From the NCBI GenBank assembly GCA_947645355.1, contig CANSCI010000011.1, forward strand, positions 1 through 44,226: a stretch of DNA of 44,226 bases, read 5' to 3'. A program made the position numbers and the translations under genes. A model generated the notes under the pieces. The model was not told where the DNA came from and ran no database searches. It saw only the letters and a list, made by a program, of their open reading frames with translations. This DNA is from an uncultured Dorea sp. GTDB lineage: Bacteria > Bacillota > Clostridia > Lachnospirales > Lachnospiraceae. Shown one piece after another: positions 7,986 through 15,490 of this stretch (positions are counted from its first letter, which is position 1; every line of letters begins with the position of its first letter).

Positions 7986-9326
7986 TTACTCTAATGAAGC
8001 AATGTTGAGCTTCATGATCTCGGTAATCCTTATACCAAAATTATCTTCCACCACAACTACATCACCCTTCGCAATGCACTGGCCATTGACAAACAGATCT
8101 ACCTGCTCTCCTGCAAGCTTATCCAGGACAACTAAAGAGCCTTTGGAAAAATCAAGAATATCCTTCACCAACTTGCGTGTTCTCCCGATCTCAACTGAGA
8201 TTTCAAGCGGAACGCCCATAATCAATTCCATATTTTCTTCCTGTTCGCCCTCAAGGACAATCTCTTTATCCGGAACAAGGCTTGGCTGAACAGCCGTCTG
8301 CACATTGATCATTTTAGGCTCGGATTTCTTCCTGCCTTCCATCTGCTGCATCATCTGCATCTGCGCCTGCTGCTGTGCCTGCTGCATCTGCTGCATCTGC
8401 TGCATCATCTGCTGCATCATCTGCATCTGCATCATAGACACATCGGAACTGACGCCTGGCTGAACTGCCATCTGTGCCATCGGGACAGTGCCGGCCGTAT
8501 CAGGCATCTGAACAGTCGGTGCAGCAGGTGCCTGGGGTACCGGAGCCGGAGCTGGTGCTGGAGCCGGCTGTTCCTCTGCCGCTCCCCCCTGAAGCAGCTT
8601 CTCAATCTCCTCCTGGGACAGAGTACCGCCGGAGCCTCCCGATGCTGCCGCTGGTGCTGGAGCCGGTGCAGGTTCCTGAGCCTTTGGTTCTTCCTTCGGC
8701 GCTTCCTTTGTTCCGCCCACCGGAATAATATCCTCCTCCGGAAGAATACCTCGGACAAGCCCTTTTGCCAGTTCGATCGGCATAACATTAAAGAACTCAC
8801 TTTCCAGTTTTCCCTGAATGGAAAGCCTGAAGCCTACAACGACTTTCGGCTGGTCATCTATAAAATATTTATCAATAAATTCCTGCTCATTTTCTACTTC
8901 AAATGAAACAGGCGTGGAGATATTCACCGTTTTGCCCAGAAATTCAGACAACGCTGTAGCAGACGCACCCATCATCTGGTTCATAACCTCGCAGACAGCA
9001 CTGATGTTAATCTCATTTAATTCAAACTCCTCGTCTGACATTTCCATGCCCATAAGCATTTCCACGATGCTTTTTACATCGTGCCGCTTAAGGAGCATAA
9101 CGTTACTTCCGTCCAGACCCTCGACATAGGTAATCTCGACCCCCACTGCAGGCTCTACCCTGTCCATCTGGAACTCATCTTTATCTACGACAGTCACAAC
9201 AGGAGTGGTAATGTCTACCCGGGTGTTCAGTAATGTAGAAACCGCCGTAGCGGAGGACCCAAGGCTTATATTCAATATTTCGCCTATGGCGTCTATTTCT
9301 AATGTGCTAAAGCATTCAGAACTCAT
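7986..9326 (-). CDS. fliY: Flagellar motor switch phosphatase FliY (CheC-FliN fusion)
   Basis: FliY combines a CheY-P phosphatase with the FliN part of the C-ring. Residues 1-200 are CheC-like with two intact sites: E16/N19 with Pro42, and E113/N116 with Pro139, both with exactly 22 residues between Asn and Pro. The C-terminal FliN (SpoA) domain covers about residues 365-446. The linker is long and low-complexity. It has Pro-Ala stretches, the CheY-binding-type motif LSQEEIEKLL at 236-245, and a Met/Gln-rich stretch at 298-329. In Bacillus FliY that binding motif is at the N-terminus; here the N-terminus starts directly with the CheC domain. The gene follows flgC and precedes fliO. Confidence 0.95.
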   Translation of the reverse strand: MSSECFSTLEIDAIGEILNISLGSSATAVSTLLNTRVDITTPVVTVVDKDEFQMDRVEPAVGVEITYVEGLDGSNVMLLKRHDVKSIVEMLMGMEMSDEEFELNEINISAVCEVMNQMMGASATALSEFLGKTVNISTPVSFEVENEQEFIDKYFIDDQPKVVVGFRLSIQGKLESEFFNVMPIELAKGLVRGILPEEDIIPVGGTKEAPKEEPKAQEPAPAPAPAAASGGSGGTLSQEEIEKLLQGGAAEEQPAPAPAPAPVPQAPAAPTVQMPDTAGTVPMAQMAVQPGVSSDVSMMQMQMMQQMMQQMQQMQQAQQQAQMQMMQQMEGRKKSEPKMINVQTAVQPSLVPDKEIVLEGEQEENMELIMGVPLEISVEIGRTRKLVKDILDFSKGSLVVLDKLAGEQVDLFVNGQCIAKGDVVVVEDNFGIRITEIMKLNIASLE

Positions 9327-9365
9327 ACTATCCTTTCTCTCCTTCTAGGGTAAACACCCTTTTTT

Positions 9366-9809
9366 CTATTTGCCAATCTCCAATGCCTTCTGAGCCATCA
9401 TCTTAATTGCATTGAAAGCTGTAATATTTGCCTCATAAGACCTTGTAGCGGACATACCGTCCACCGTCTCCTTTACCAGGTCTACATTAGGCATCATAAC
9501 GTAACCATTCTCGTCTGCATCCGGGTGCTCCGGATTATAGACAGGATTAAGATCCCTCTGATCTTCTATGATCTCGGAAACCTGCACTCCTCCCTTTGTC
9601 GACAACGCCTGCCTCAGCCGACTATTGAACACGGATCGAAAGGAAGCCGACGGCTTCTCCTGTAAGACAACCAGTTTTCTGCGATAAGGACCACCGCTCT
9701 CTGTCCTCGTTGTATTAATATTGGAAATATTTTCAGCCGCAATATCCAACCGCTGCCTCTGTGCCGTCATACCTGACGCACTAATATCAAATGAATTCAA
9801 AAAAGACAT
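9366..9809 (-). CDS. flgC: Flagellar basal-body rod protein FlgC, at an unusual position
   Basis: This is a proximal rod subunit of 147 aa. Family marks are DIAAENISNINTTRTESGGP with PYRRK near the N-terminus and NPEHPDADENGYVMMPNVD in the middle. The C-terminal helix has ATRSYEANITAFNAIKMMAQKAL. The protein looks complete and normal. Its place does not: flgC nearly always lies between flgB and fliE, but here flgB and fliE are only 34 bp apart and flgC sits between cheY and fliY. No second copy was found in the window. Confidence 0.96.
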   Translation of the reverse strand: MSFLNSFDISASGMTAQRQRLDIAAENISNINTTRTESGGPYRRKLVVLQEKPSASFRSVFNSRLRQALSTKGGVQVSEIIEDQRDLNPVYNPEHPDADENGYVMMPNVDLVKETVDGMSATRSYEANITAFNAIKMMAQKALEIGK

Positions 9810-9823
9810 ATTGTACCTCCTGA

Positions 9824-10183
9824 CTAGCCGAGGATCTTCTTAACCGTTGAAAGAATACGCTCTGGTTTGAACGGCTTTACAATAAAATCCTTTGCCCCTG
9901 ACTTGATAGACTCCATAACCATGGACTCCTGCCCCATTGCAGAACACATAACAACCGTAGCGCCCGGGTCAGATGCTTTGATCGCTTTTAAGGCTTCCAG
10001 GCCGTCTTTGTTCGGCATGGTAATATCCATGAATACAAGATCCGGCTTCTCGGCATTGTATACTTCAACTGCCTTCTCTCCGTCCTCTGCCTCAAAAAGC
10101 TCCGTGTAACCTGCCTGTGTCAGCGTATTCTTTAACGTCATTCGCATAAACGCTGCATCATCTACCATTAATATCTTTGCCAT
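9824..10183 (-). CDS. cheY: Chemotaxis response regulator CheY
   Basis: This is a stand-alone receiver of 119 aa. Acidic pocket residues D8 and D9, phospho-acceptor D53 (in VFMDITMP), a switch Ser81 and K103 (IVKPF) are all present. Phosphorylated by CheA, it would bind FliM and possibly the motif in the FliY linker. The frame is open up to 10234, but the ATG at 10181-10183 is preferred: GAGG lies eight bases before it and MAKILMVDDA is the standard CheY beginning. It lies between fliM and the displaced flgC. FliY (next but one) and CheC (operon end) are its likely phosphatases. Confidence 0.95.
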   Translation of the reverse strand: MAKILMVDDAAFMRMTLKNTLTQAGYTELFEAEDGEKAVEVYNAEKPDLVFMDITMPNKDGLEALKAIKASDPGATVVMCSAMGQESMVMESIKSGAKDFIVKPFKPERILSTVKKILG

Positions 10184-10259
10184 TTCCTTTACCTCACTTT
10201 TCATTTTATTTATGTGATTTATATACTCAGACATCCCCCTAAAAAGATGGTCTGGTAAA

Positions 10260-11279
10260 TTATACTGCTATATTCTCTTTTTGTCTATCCACACGCTCTC
10301 CAATTTTTACTGCTATATTCTTATTATGTACCCCGAGCTGGCCGGTAAACCACGGCTGCCCCTCTATGTGCAGTGATACAGGTGAATCCTGCGGCTTATT
10401 CAGATCAATCACATCACCTACATGAAGGTTATACACATCATCGAGATTCAGATTTGCAACTCCAAGCTGAGCCATAACATCAATCTTGGAATCCTTGATC
10501 CTCTCCAGAATATTGCCCCTGGTGTTGCGCATAGCTTCCATATCATCCTGATCTGACAGATGCTTGGTCTTGTCAATAATATCAAAGATGTTCATGAGCA
10601 ATGTTCCCGGGATACAGACGCTCATCGTTCCCTGGATCTCGCCCATTACGATCTTCATCATAATTATGACAACAGTCTCATCCACACCGATCCCCTGAAA
10701 CATACTGGGATTTTCCTCAATTCTCTCAAATTCCACTCCGAACTTGATATGCCCCGCCCATATCTCAGGGGTAACCGCAATGGGATATTTTATAATACGC
10801 TCATACAGCGCAAGCTCTACATCCGTATATTCATAAGACATACCGACCGTCTTATCATTCCCCGGGCCTCCAAGCATGCGGTCGATCATTGCACCCATGA
10901 TGGCAGGCTCCATATAGAACACCATCGGCGGATTTTTAGAGTGATCCGGAAGATTGACCCTGGTAAGCGTCATGATATCTGTCTCGCTCAGCGCATTGGC
11001 AAATTCATAATACCTCTGCTCATCTACTCCGATGACTTCAACCTCACTGGCAACCCGGAACAGCCCGTTGATCTGCGAAGTCACGATCCGTGCATAGTTA
11101 TCATAGATGTTGTGAAGCATTTTAAGCTTATCTTTCGTATACTTCTTCGGACTGGAAAAATCATATTTTGCATACTCTTCTTTTTGCTTTTTGGGCTTTG
11201 TATCTGCTGCACCATCGTCCCCGTTCGCCATAGAATTTAATAATGCATCTATCTGACTTTGTGATAGTACTTCTGCCAT
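10260..11279 (-). CDS. fliM: Flagellar motor switch protein FliM
   Basis: This is a C-ring protein of 339 aa. The N-terminal CheY-P-binding motif LSQSQIDALLNSM is at residues 5-17. The CheC-like middle domain contains the GGPG loop (MLGGPGNDK), and a SpoA domain forms the C-terminus from about residue 250. It directly follows motB with a gap of 25 bp. fliL, which often stands between motB and fliM, is absent. Confidence 0.97.
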   Translation of the reverse strand: MAEVLSQSQIDALLNSMANGDDGAADTKPKKQKEEYAKYDFSSPKKYTKDKLKMLHNIYDNYARIVTSQINGLFRVASEVEVIGVDEQRYYEFANALSETDIMTLTRVNLPDHSKNPPMVFYMEPAIMGAMIDRMLGGPGNDKTVGMSYEYTDVELALYERIIKYPIAVTPEIWAGHIKFGVEFERIEENPSMFQGIGVDETVVIIMMKIVMGEIQGTMSVCIPGTLLMNIFDIIDKTKHLSDQDDMEAMRNTRGNILERIKDSKIDVMAQLGVANLNLDDVYNLHVGDVIDLNKPQDSPVSLHIEGQPWFTGQLGVHNKNIAVKIGERVDRQKENIAV

Positions 11280-11304
11280 CCTTAATTCCTACTTTCACTT
11301 GAAT

Positions 11305-12060
11305 TTACTTGTTCATATCCTCATAGTACTCTTCCAGGCTTCTCTCAACCGAATCGGCCTTCGTAATCAAAAGTTCTACCCTTCGGTTTTTTGCCCTGTT
11401 CTCCTCTGTATCAAAAGGCGCAATCGGACGATACTGCCCGTACCCGATAGACACGATCTTCTCAGGGGCCAGTTCGCTTCCCGCGTCAATATTAGCCGCC
11501 ACGACCGCAGCTCTGTCAGAGGACAATACCCTGTCCTTTTTCGGGTCGGATATCCCTTCTGCGCTGGCCTGGGTTGTATGCCCGAGAACCTGGATCTGCT
11601 TAATGTCCTCTGCAGCGCCTGATACGATCTGTCCGAATATATTCAGGATTTTTTCCCCTTCCGGCTTAACGACCGAACTGTCCCCGTCAAAAAATATATT
11701 GTCGCGGAAGGTCACAAATGTATAACCGTCCCCCTGGAACAATTCGACCTCCGATGTAAGCCCTGCCTTTTCCACCGCCTCTGCCAGCTTATTGTACAGA
11801 TCATCAAATGCATCCAGCTTATCGTCAACATTTCCCGGCACCTCATCCTTGGCCTGCGAGTCGGCGTCCAGGGCAATCTGCGAAACCTCTTTGGCATCAG
11901 GGTTAAAGCTTTTCACAACCATGACCCACTTTGCCTGGTCAACGGTCGAGATCGAATACAAAAGTACAAAGAAGCACAGCAGCAAGGTTACCATGTCGCC
12001 ATATGTATCCATCCAGCTTGCACCGGACTCAGGAGCACTACTTCTCTTTTTCTTCGCCAT
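11305..12060 (-). CDS. motB: Flagellar motor stator protein MotB
   Basis: MotB is a stator subunit anchored to peptidoglycan. Of its 251 aa, the single membrane helix starts near residue 21. The ion-binding aspartate is D22 (TYGDMVTLLLCFFVLLYS). The C-terminal OmpA-type domain has the peptidoglycan-binding region around LGHTTQAS and LSSDRAAVVAANI, and ENRAKNRRVELLI near the end. The CFFVLL pattern in the membrane helix resembles sodium-type PomB more than proton-type MotB. This is a hint only. It pairs with motA, 9 bp upstream. Confidence 0.95.
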   Translation of the reverse strand: MAKKKRSSAPESGASWMDTYGDMVTLLLCFFVLLYSISTVDQAKWVMVVKSFNPDAKEVSQIALDADSQAKDEVPGNVDDKLDAFDDLYNKLAEAVEKAGLTSEVELFQGDGYTFVTFRDNIFFDGDSSVVKPEGEKILNIFGQIVSGAAEDIKQIQVLGHTTQASAEGISDPKKDRVLSSDRAAVVAANIDAGSELAPEKIVSIGYGQYRPIAPFDTEENRAKNRRVELLITKADSVERSLEEYYEDMNK

Positions 12061-12069
12061 ACTGTCACC

Positions 12070-12906
12070 TTATTTCTTCTTTTCCTTTTTTTCTTTTTTG
12101 GATTTCTTCTCTCCGCCTTCTCCGCCTTCTGCGTCAAGAATCTTTAACCGCTCCTTCTGGCCGAGGTAAGTTACAAGCTTTTCTTTCAGAAACTTGGGAT
12201 TGTCACCGGACTGGATTGCCAGTATTCCCTCTATCATAATCTGCTTATATAAAAATTCCTCTTCGTTTCTTACCCTTAATTTTTTTGCAATCGGCATGAA
12301 AAGAAGATTCGCAAACATACACCCGTAAAACGTAGTAATCAAGGCCACAGACATATCCTGACCTATATTGCCTGCACCCCCGCTCTCTATATCCATTCCC
12401 TTCAGCATGTTGACCAGTCCGACAAGTGTACCGATCATACCAAATGCCGGGGCAAATGACGAAGCTTTCTCATAAATTCCCAGAGACTCTTCATGTCTCT
12501 GCGCCATAACATCCAACTCGTTCTCCAGCATATCCCTTACTTCCTCGGGTTCCGTCGCATCCACAATCAGCATGATCCCCTGTCGGAAGAACATATCGTC
12601 AATTTCGTTTGCCTTCTCTTCCAGGGCAAGCAGACCGTTCTTTCTCGCAAGCTGCGCCATCTCCACAAGTGTGTCAATCAACGCGCCTACATTATATCTC
12701 TTCCCCTGAAGCAGAATCTTCATATGCTTCGGAACATCCTTTAATTTACTGAGCGGATAGCTTGCAATAACTGCCGCGAGCGTACCGCCAAGCACGATCG
12801 CGAGACTTGCTCCGTCCCAAAAATTTCCAAGCAGCGACGGGGAGATACCGACAAATACAATCAGCACCAACCCCAGAACCACACCTATAATACTTGTCAA
12901 ATCCAT
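12070..12906 (-). CDS. motA: Flagellar motor stator protein MotA
   Basis: MotA is the ion channel and torque-generating stator subunit, 278 aa. There are four membrane helices: two near the N-terminus (about residues 5-22 and 33-52) and two after residue 150 (FAPAFGMIGTLVGLVNML, and VALITTFYGCMFANLLFMPI). A large cytoplasmic loop with conserved charged residues lies between the pairs. The C-terminus is a lysine-rich tail (KKSKKEKKEKKK). It lies between flbD and motB. Confidence 0.96.
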   Translation of the reverse strand: MDLTSIIGVVLGLVLIVFVGISPSLLGNFWDGASLAIVLGGTLAAVIASYPLSKLKDVPKHMKILLQGKRYNVGALIDTLVEMAQLARKNGLLALEEKANEIDDMFFRQGIMLIVDATEPEEVRDMLENELDVMAQRHEESLGIYEKASSFAPAFGMIGTLVGLVNMLKGMDIESGGAGNIGQDMSVALITTFYGCMFANLLFMPIAKKLRVRNEEEFLYKQIMIEGILAIQSGDNPKFLKEKLVTYLGQKERLKILDAEGGEGGEKKSKKEKKEKKK

Positions 12907-12929
12907 GTCTTTCCACCACCTTTGGCCAT

Positions 12930-13127
12930 TTATCTATTTTTATGATAACAATGTATCTTCCCATTGTATTCAATTGTTTTCTCAATTATCTCTTCTGCCG
13001 TCTCTTTTACGATGCTGAACTTCCCATTCATCATAACAACTTTTGACTCCGGTATCAACTCTACGAATTCAATTTGCGAACTGTTTATTACAATTCTCTC
13101 GCCATTCAGCTTTGTCAGCATTATCAT
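12930..13127 (-). CDS. flbD: Flagellar protein FlbD (small)
   Basis: This is a 65-aa protein of the FlbD family common in clostridial and spirochaete flagellar operons directly before motA. The pattern LTKLNGERIVINSSQIEFVE followed by ESKVVMMNGK matches the family. A GGGAG site eight bases upstream supports the ATG at 13125-13127. Its molecular role is not well defined; association with hook or stator assembly is inferred from position. A strong hairpin (13150-13188) stands between flgE and this gene. Confidence 0.9.
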   Translation of the reverse strand: MIMLTKLNGERIVINSSQIEFVELIPESKVVMMNGKFSIVKETAEEIIEKTIEYNGKIHCYHKNR

Positions 13128-13149
13128 ACCAAAACTCCCTCCCCTTTTG

Positions 13150-13188
13150 CAAGTGCCCGGGATATATTACCATATCCCGGCACACTTG
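13150..13188. other. Intercistronic hairpin between flgE and flbD
   Basis: A 9-bp perfect stem (CCGGGATAT at 13157-13165, ATATCCCGG at 13172-13180, six-base loop) is extended across a small internal loop by a 6-bp stem (CAAGTG/CACTTG). In the direction of operon transcription the hairpin is followed by TTGCAAAAGGGG rather than a T-run. It therefore does not look like an intrinsic terminator. It may stabilise or process the mRNA after the abundant hook protein message. Confidence 0.6.
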
Positions 13189-13199
13189 TAAAATAATAA

Positions 13200-14450
13200 T
13201 TATCGTTTCATATTAACAAGTTCTTCCAGCATCTGGTCTGTAACGGTAATAATCTTGGAATTTGCCTGGAATCCTCTCTGAGTTGTGATCATCTGAGAAA
13301 ATTCATTGGCAAGGTCTACGTTGGCCATCTCCAGGTAGCCTCCCAGGATCCTTCCTGTGGAACCTCCATTTGGCTTGTCGGCCTGAACGGCTCCGGCATT
13401 CGCTCCGATATTATAGTAGTAGCCTTCTGTCTTTTCCAGACCATTTACGTTCTCTACATGAACCAGCGCCAGCTGTCCGATAGCAATCGCACGGCTTCTG
13501 TCGTCCACGCCGATGATCGTTCCGTCTTCCTGGATGGAGTAGCTTCTAATATTGTACCTCTCATTGGTGTCCGGGTCAATCGGAATCTGGATAGTAGACA
13601 GTTCATTGGCGTATTCTGCCGCAACACTTGGAACACGATCTGTACCGATCACTGTCTGCTTAAAGTTAGCGCCGCCGAAAAAGCCCTGCAGGGTTCCGTT
13701 TGCAGCTGTAGAATCACCGGATTTTCCGGCAACAATCTTCAGATCCACCGTCGGCGGTACTGCCGTATCATTGTACTCTGCTGCGCTGAACTGGAAACCT
13801 TCCAAATCCGCATTTTGTTTTCCTGCCTTTTTCGCCCAGTCATTGATCGCAAACACCATATTATCTATGCCATATGTGGTGTCAACCTGCACACCGGCGA
13901 TCTCAATCGTTCCGTTTCCAAATGTAACCGGCACGCCTGTAACGCTCCATTCACCCTTGACAGCCGGAGTCTCCGGAATTCCGGTTCCTTCTACCAGTCC
14001 ATAGCCGTATACATAGCTTCTCTGATCGTCTACCAGGTATCCGTTGCTGTCCACCGCGAAGATACCGACCCTGGAAAGAGACAGTCCTGATTCTGCGATA
14101 TCAGTAAAACTACCGTTGATCATATTACCTACCAGGAAAAATCCAGTGTCATCGATGTAGCAGTCCAGTTCTCTGGAGGATGGCGACATAGCGCCTTTTC
14201 CGAACTCTGTACTGATAGAACTGGTCGTTGTTCCGAAACCAACCTGGGACGGGTTGCGTCCGCCGGCGCCTCCGCCGAGCGCGCTTCCGGCTGCACCGTT
14301 GATTGATGTGGAATACATGGAATCCTTAAAGTTAAAACTGTAAGATTTGAATCCCCATGTATTTACGTTTGCAATATTATTTCCGATTGTATCCATTTTT
14401 GATTGATGAGTTTTGAGTCCTGCGACTCCTGCAATCATTGATCTGACCAT
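13200..14450 (-). CDS. flgE: Flagellar hook protein FlgE
   Basis: This is the hook subunit, 416 aa. The N-terminal rod motif is DTIGNNIANVNTWGFKSYSF (about residues 20-40). The FlgE-specific N-terminal block has GRNPSQVGFG and SELDCYIDDTGFF-like residues. The middle is variable, and the C-terminal helix has LANEFSQMITTQRGFQANSK. It lies downstream of flgD and the TIGR02530-type gene, the usual order for hook assembly. The hook cap (FlgD) and length control (FliK) are encoded just upstream. Confidence 0.95.
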   Translation of the reverse strand: MVRSMIAGVAGLKTHQSKMDTIGNNIANVNTWGFKSYSFNFKDSMYSTSINGAAGSALGGGAGGRNPSQVGFGTTTSSISTEFGKGAMSPSSRELDCYIDDTGFFLVGNMINGSFTDIAESGLSLSRVGIFAVDSNGYLVDDQRSYVYGYGLVEGTGIPETPAVKGEWSVTGVPVTFGNGTIEIAGVQVDTTYGIDNMVFAINDWAKKAGKQNADLEGFQFSAAEYNDTAVPPTVDLKIVAGKSGDSTAANGTLQGFFGGANFKQTVIGTDRVPSVAAEYANELSTIQIPIDPDTNERYNIRSYSIQEDGTIIGVDDRSRAIAIGQLALVHVENVNGLEKTEGYYYNIGANAGAVQADKPNGGSTGRILGGYLEMANVDLANEFSQMITTQRGFQANSKIITVTDQMLEELVNMKR

Positions 14451-14534
14451 TGTTTCATACTTCCTTTCTTAATCTGCGCCGTCTGCTGTGCCTGCAAGTC
14501 GTACAGACACAAAAACCTCCATAAATGGTCCGGC

Positions 14535-14924
14535 TTACATTAAAACAGCGCTGTCAATATTGGTAAAGATGTTTTCTTTCATTTCTGTCCCTGACATTGT
14601 GGTAACCACAACATTGTTGGGGACATTCACGATAAATGCTCCCTTTTCTCCGATGACTACTACATCCTTTGCTCCTTTTTCCCTGGCTTTCTGTATTGCC
14701 TGGTTCAAGTCGCTGATAAGACCGTCCGTCATCTCAATCCCACGCTCCTGCACCCTCAGTGCCGCGTGCTTTGAAAACTGGACATCCTGCCGGTTTCCGA
14801 TCCTCTGCTTCAGGACCTCTCCGAACTGTACGCCTTGTTCTGTCCGGGCTGCTGCATGCTTAAGCTTCAGTTCGCCTGCACTCGTGATCTGATTGATCTG
14901 ATTAATCTGATTGATTTTATTCAT
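14535..14924 (-). CDS. Flagellar operon protein, TIGR02530-type
   Basis: This is a 129-aa protein of the conserved flagellar-operon family found between flgD and flgE in Firmicutes (TIGR02530, sometimes called Flg_new). Marks are VQFSKHAALRVQERGIEM, GAKDVVVIGEKGAFIVNVP and the ending MKENIFTNIDSAVLM. Function is not firmly known; a role in hook assembly or its regulation is inferred from position. The N-terminus NKINQINQINQIT comes from a nine-base tandem repeat in the DNA (14886-14912). Confidence 0.87.
   Translation of the reverse strand: MNKINQINQINQITSAGELKLKHAAARTEQGVQFGEVLKQRIGNRQDVQFSKHAALRVQERGIEMTDGLISDLNQAIQKAREKGAKDVVVIGEKGAFIVNVPNNVVVTTMSGTEMKENIFTNIDSAVLM
14886..14912. repeat. 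Three tandem 9-bp units in the start of the TIGR02530-type gene
   Basis: On the plus strand the unit GATCTGATT occurs at 14886-14894 and 14895-14903. AATCTGATT follows at 14904-14912, and a decayed unit at 14913-14921. The units encode repeated Ile-Asn-Gln. Because the unit is a multiple of three, slippage would change length without breaking the frame. Confidence 0.75.
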
Positions 14925-14958
14925 CAGCTGTTCACCGCCCTCTTAATCTGGCTCTTAC

Positions 14959-15471
14959 TTATGCCTTTGCGCCGTCTCCGGTACTTCCGCTTTCTTTATC
15001 AGAGGTATCCTCCGGGACATTTCCCACGCTCATGATCTGAGACAGTTCATATTTCTCATCGCCTATGTAGACATGCTGTGCCCCCGTCAGGTCTACACCT
15101 GTTACAACACCCTTCTTGTGTCCGGTTACTTTGCCGTCTTCCATAACTGCAACTGTTACTTCTCTCCCGATCATCCCGGTGGAATACTGTGTCAGGATAA
15201 CCTGTGACAGGTTATTCGTCACTGTTCCAAAATTTGCCACCGCATCTGAAACTGACTGCATCGCATTCATGGATGCCATCTGTGTCATCTGTGTCATCAT
15301 CTCACTGTTGCTCATAGGATTAGACATATCCTGGTACTGGAGCTGTGCTGCCAGAAGTTTCCAGAAGTCGTCCATTGACATTGCGGAATTATTGGAAACT
15401 GCACCTGCCTGTGTTGCAAGAGCCTCGTTAAACATATTACTATTTAATCCGCCTACTCCATCTACTGCCAT
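14959..15471 (-). CDS. flgD: Hook assembly cap protein FlgD
   Basis: FlgD caps the growing hook and directs FlgE polymerisation. The protein is 170 aa, short as in many Firmicutes. The N-terminal conserved block is MDDFWKLLAAQLQYQDMSNP followed by SEMMTQMTQMASMNAMQ. The C-terminal part contains GREVTVA and GVVTGVD in a small beta domain. The enterobacterial FlgD C-terminal Tudor/FnIII extension is mostly missing. It is 20 bp downstream of fliK. Confidence 0.94.
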   Translation of the reverse strand: MAVDGVGGLNSNMFNEALATQAGAVSNNSAMSMDDFWKLLAAQLQYQDMSNPMSNSEMMTQMTQMASMNAMQSVSDAVANFGTVTNNLSQVILTQYSTGMIGREVTVAVMEDGKVTGHKKGVVTGVDLTGAQHVYIGDEKYELSQIMSVGNVPEDTSDKESGSTGDGAKA

Positions 15472-15490
15472 ATTTTCATTCTCCTTTCTC

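Noticed and set aside
10560-11240. Long open frame of 226 codons opposite fliM
   Set aside because: Its product has His/Arg/Ile-rich shadow composition with no known domain, no ribosome site, and lies fully inside fliM, which is strongly conserved.
13458-14090. Open frame of 210 codons opposite flgE
   Set aside because: Shadow of the flgE coding strand; basic, Cys-rich product without recognisable motif.
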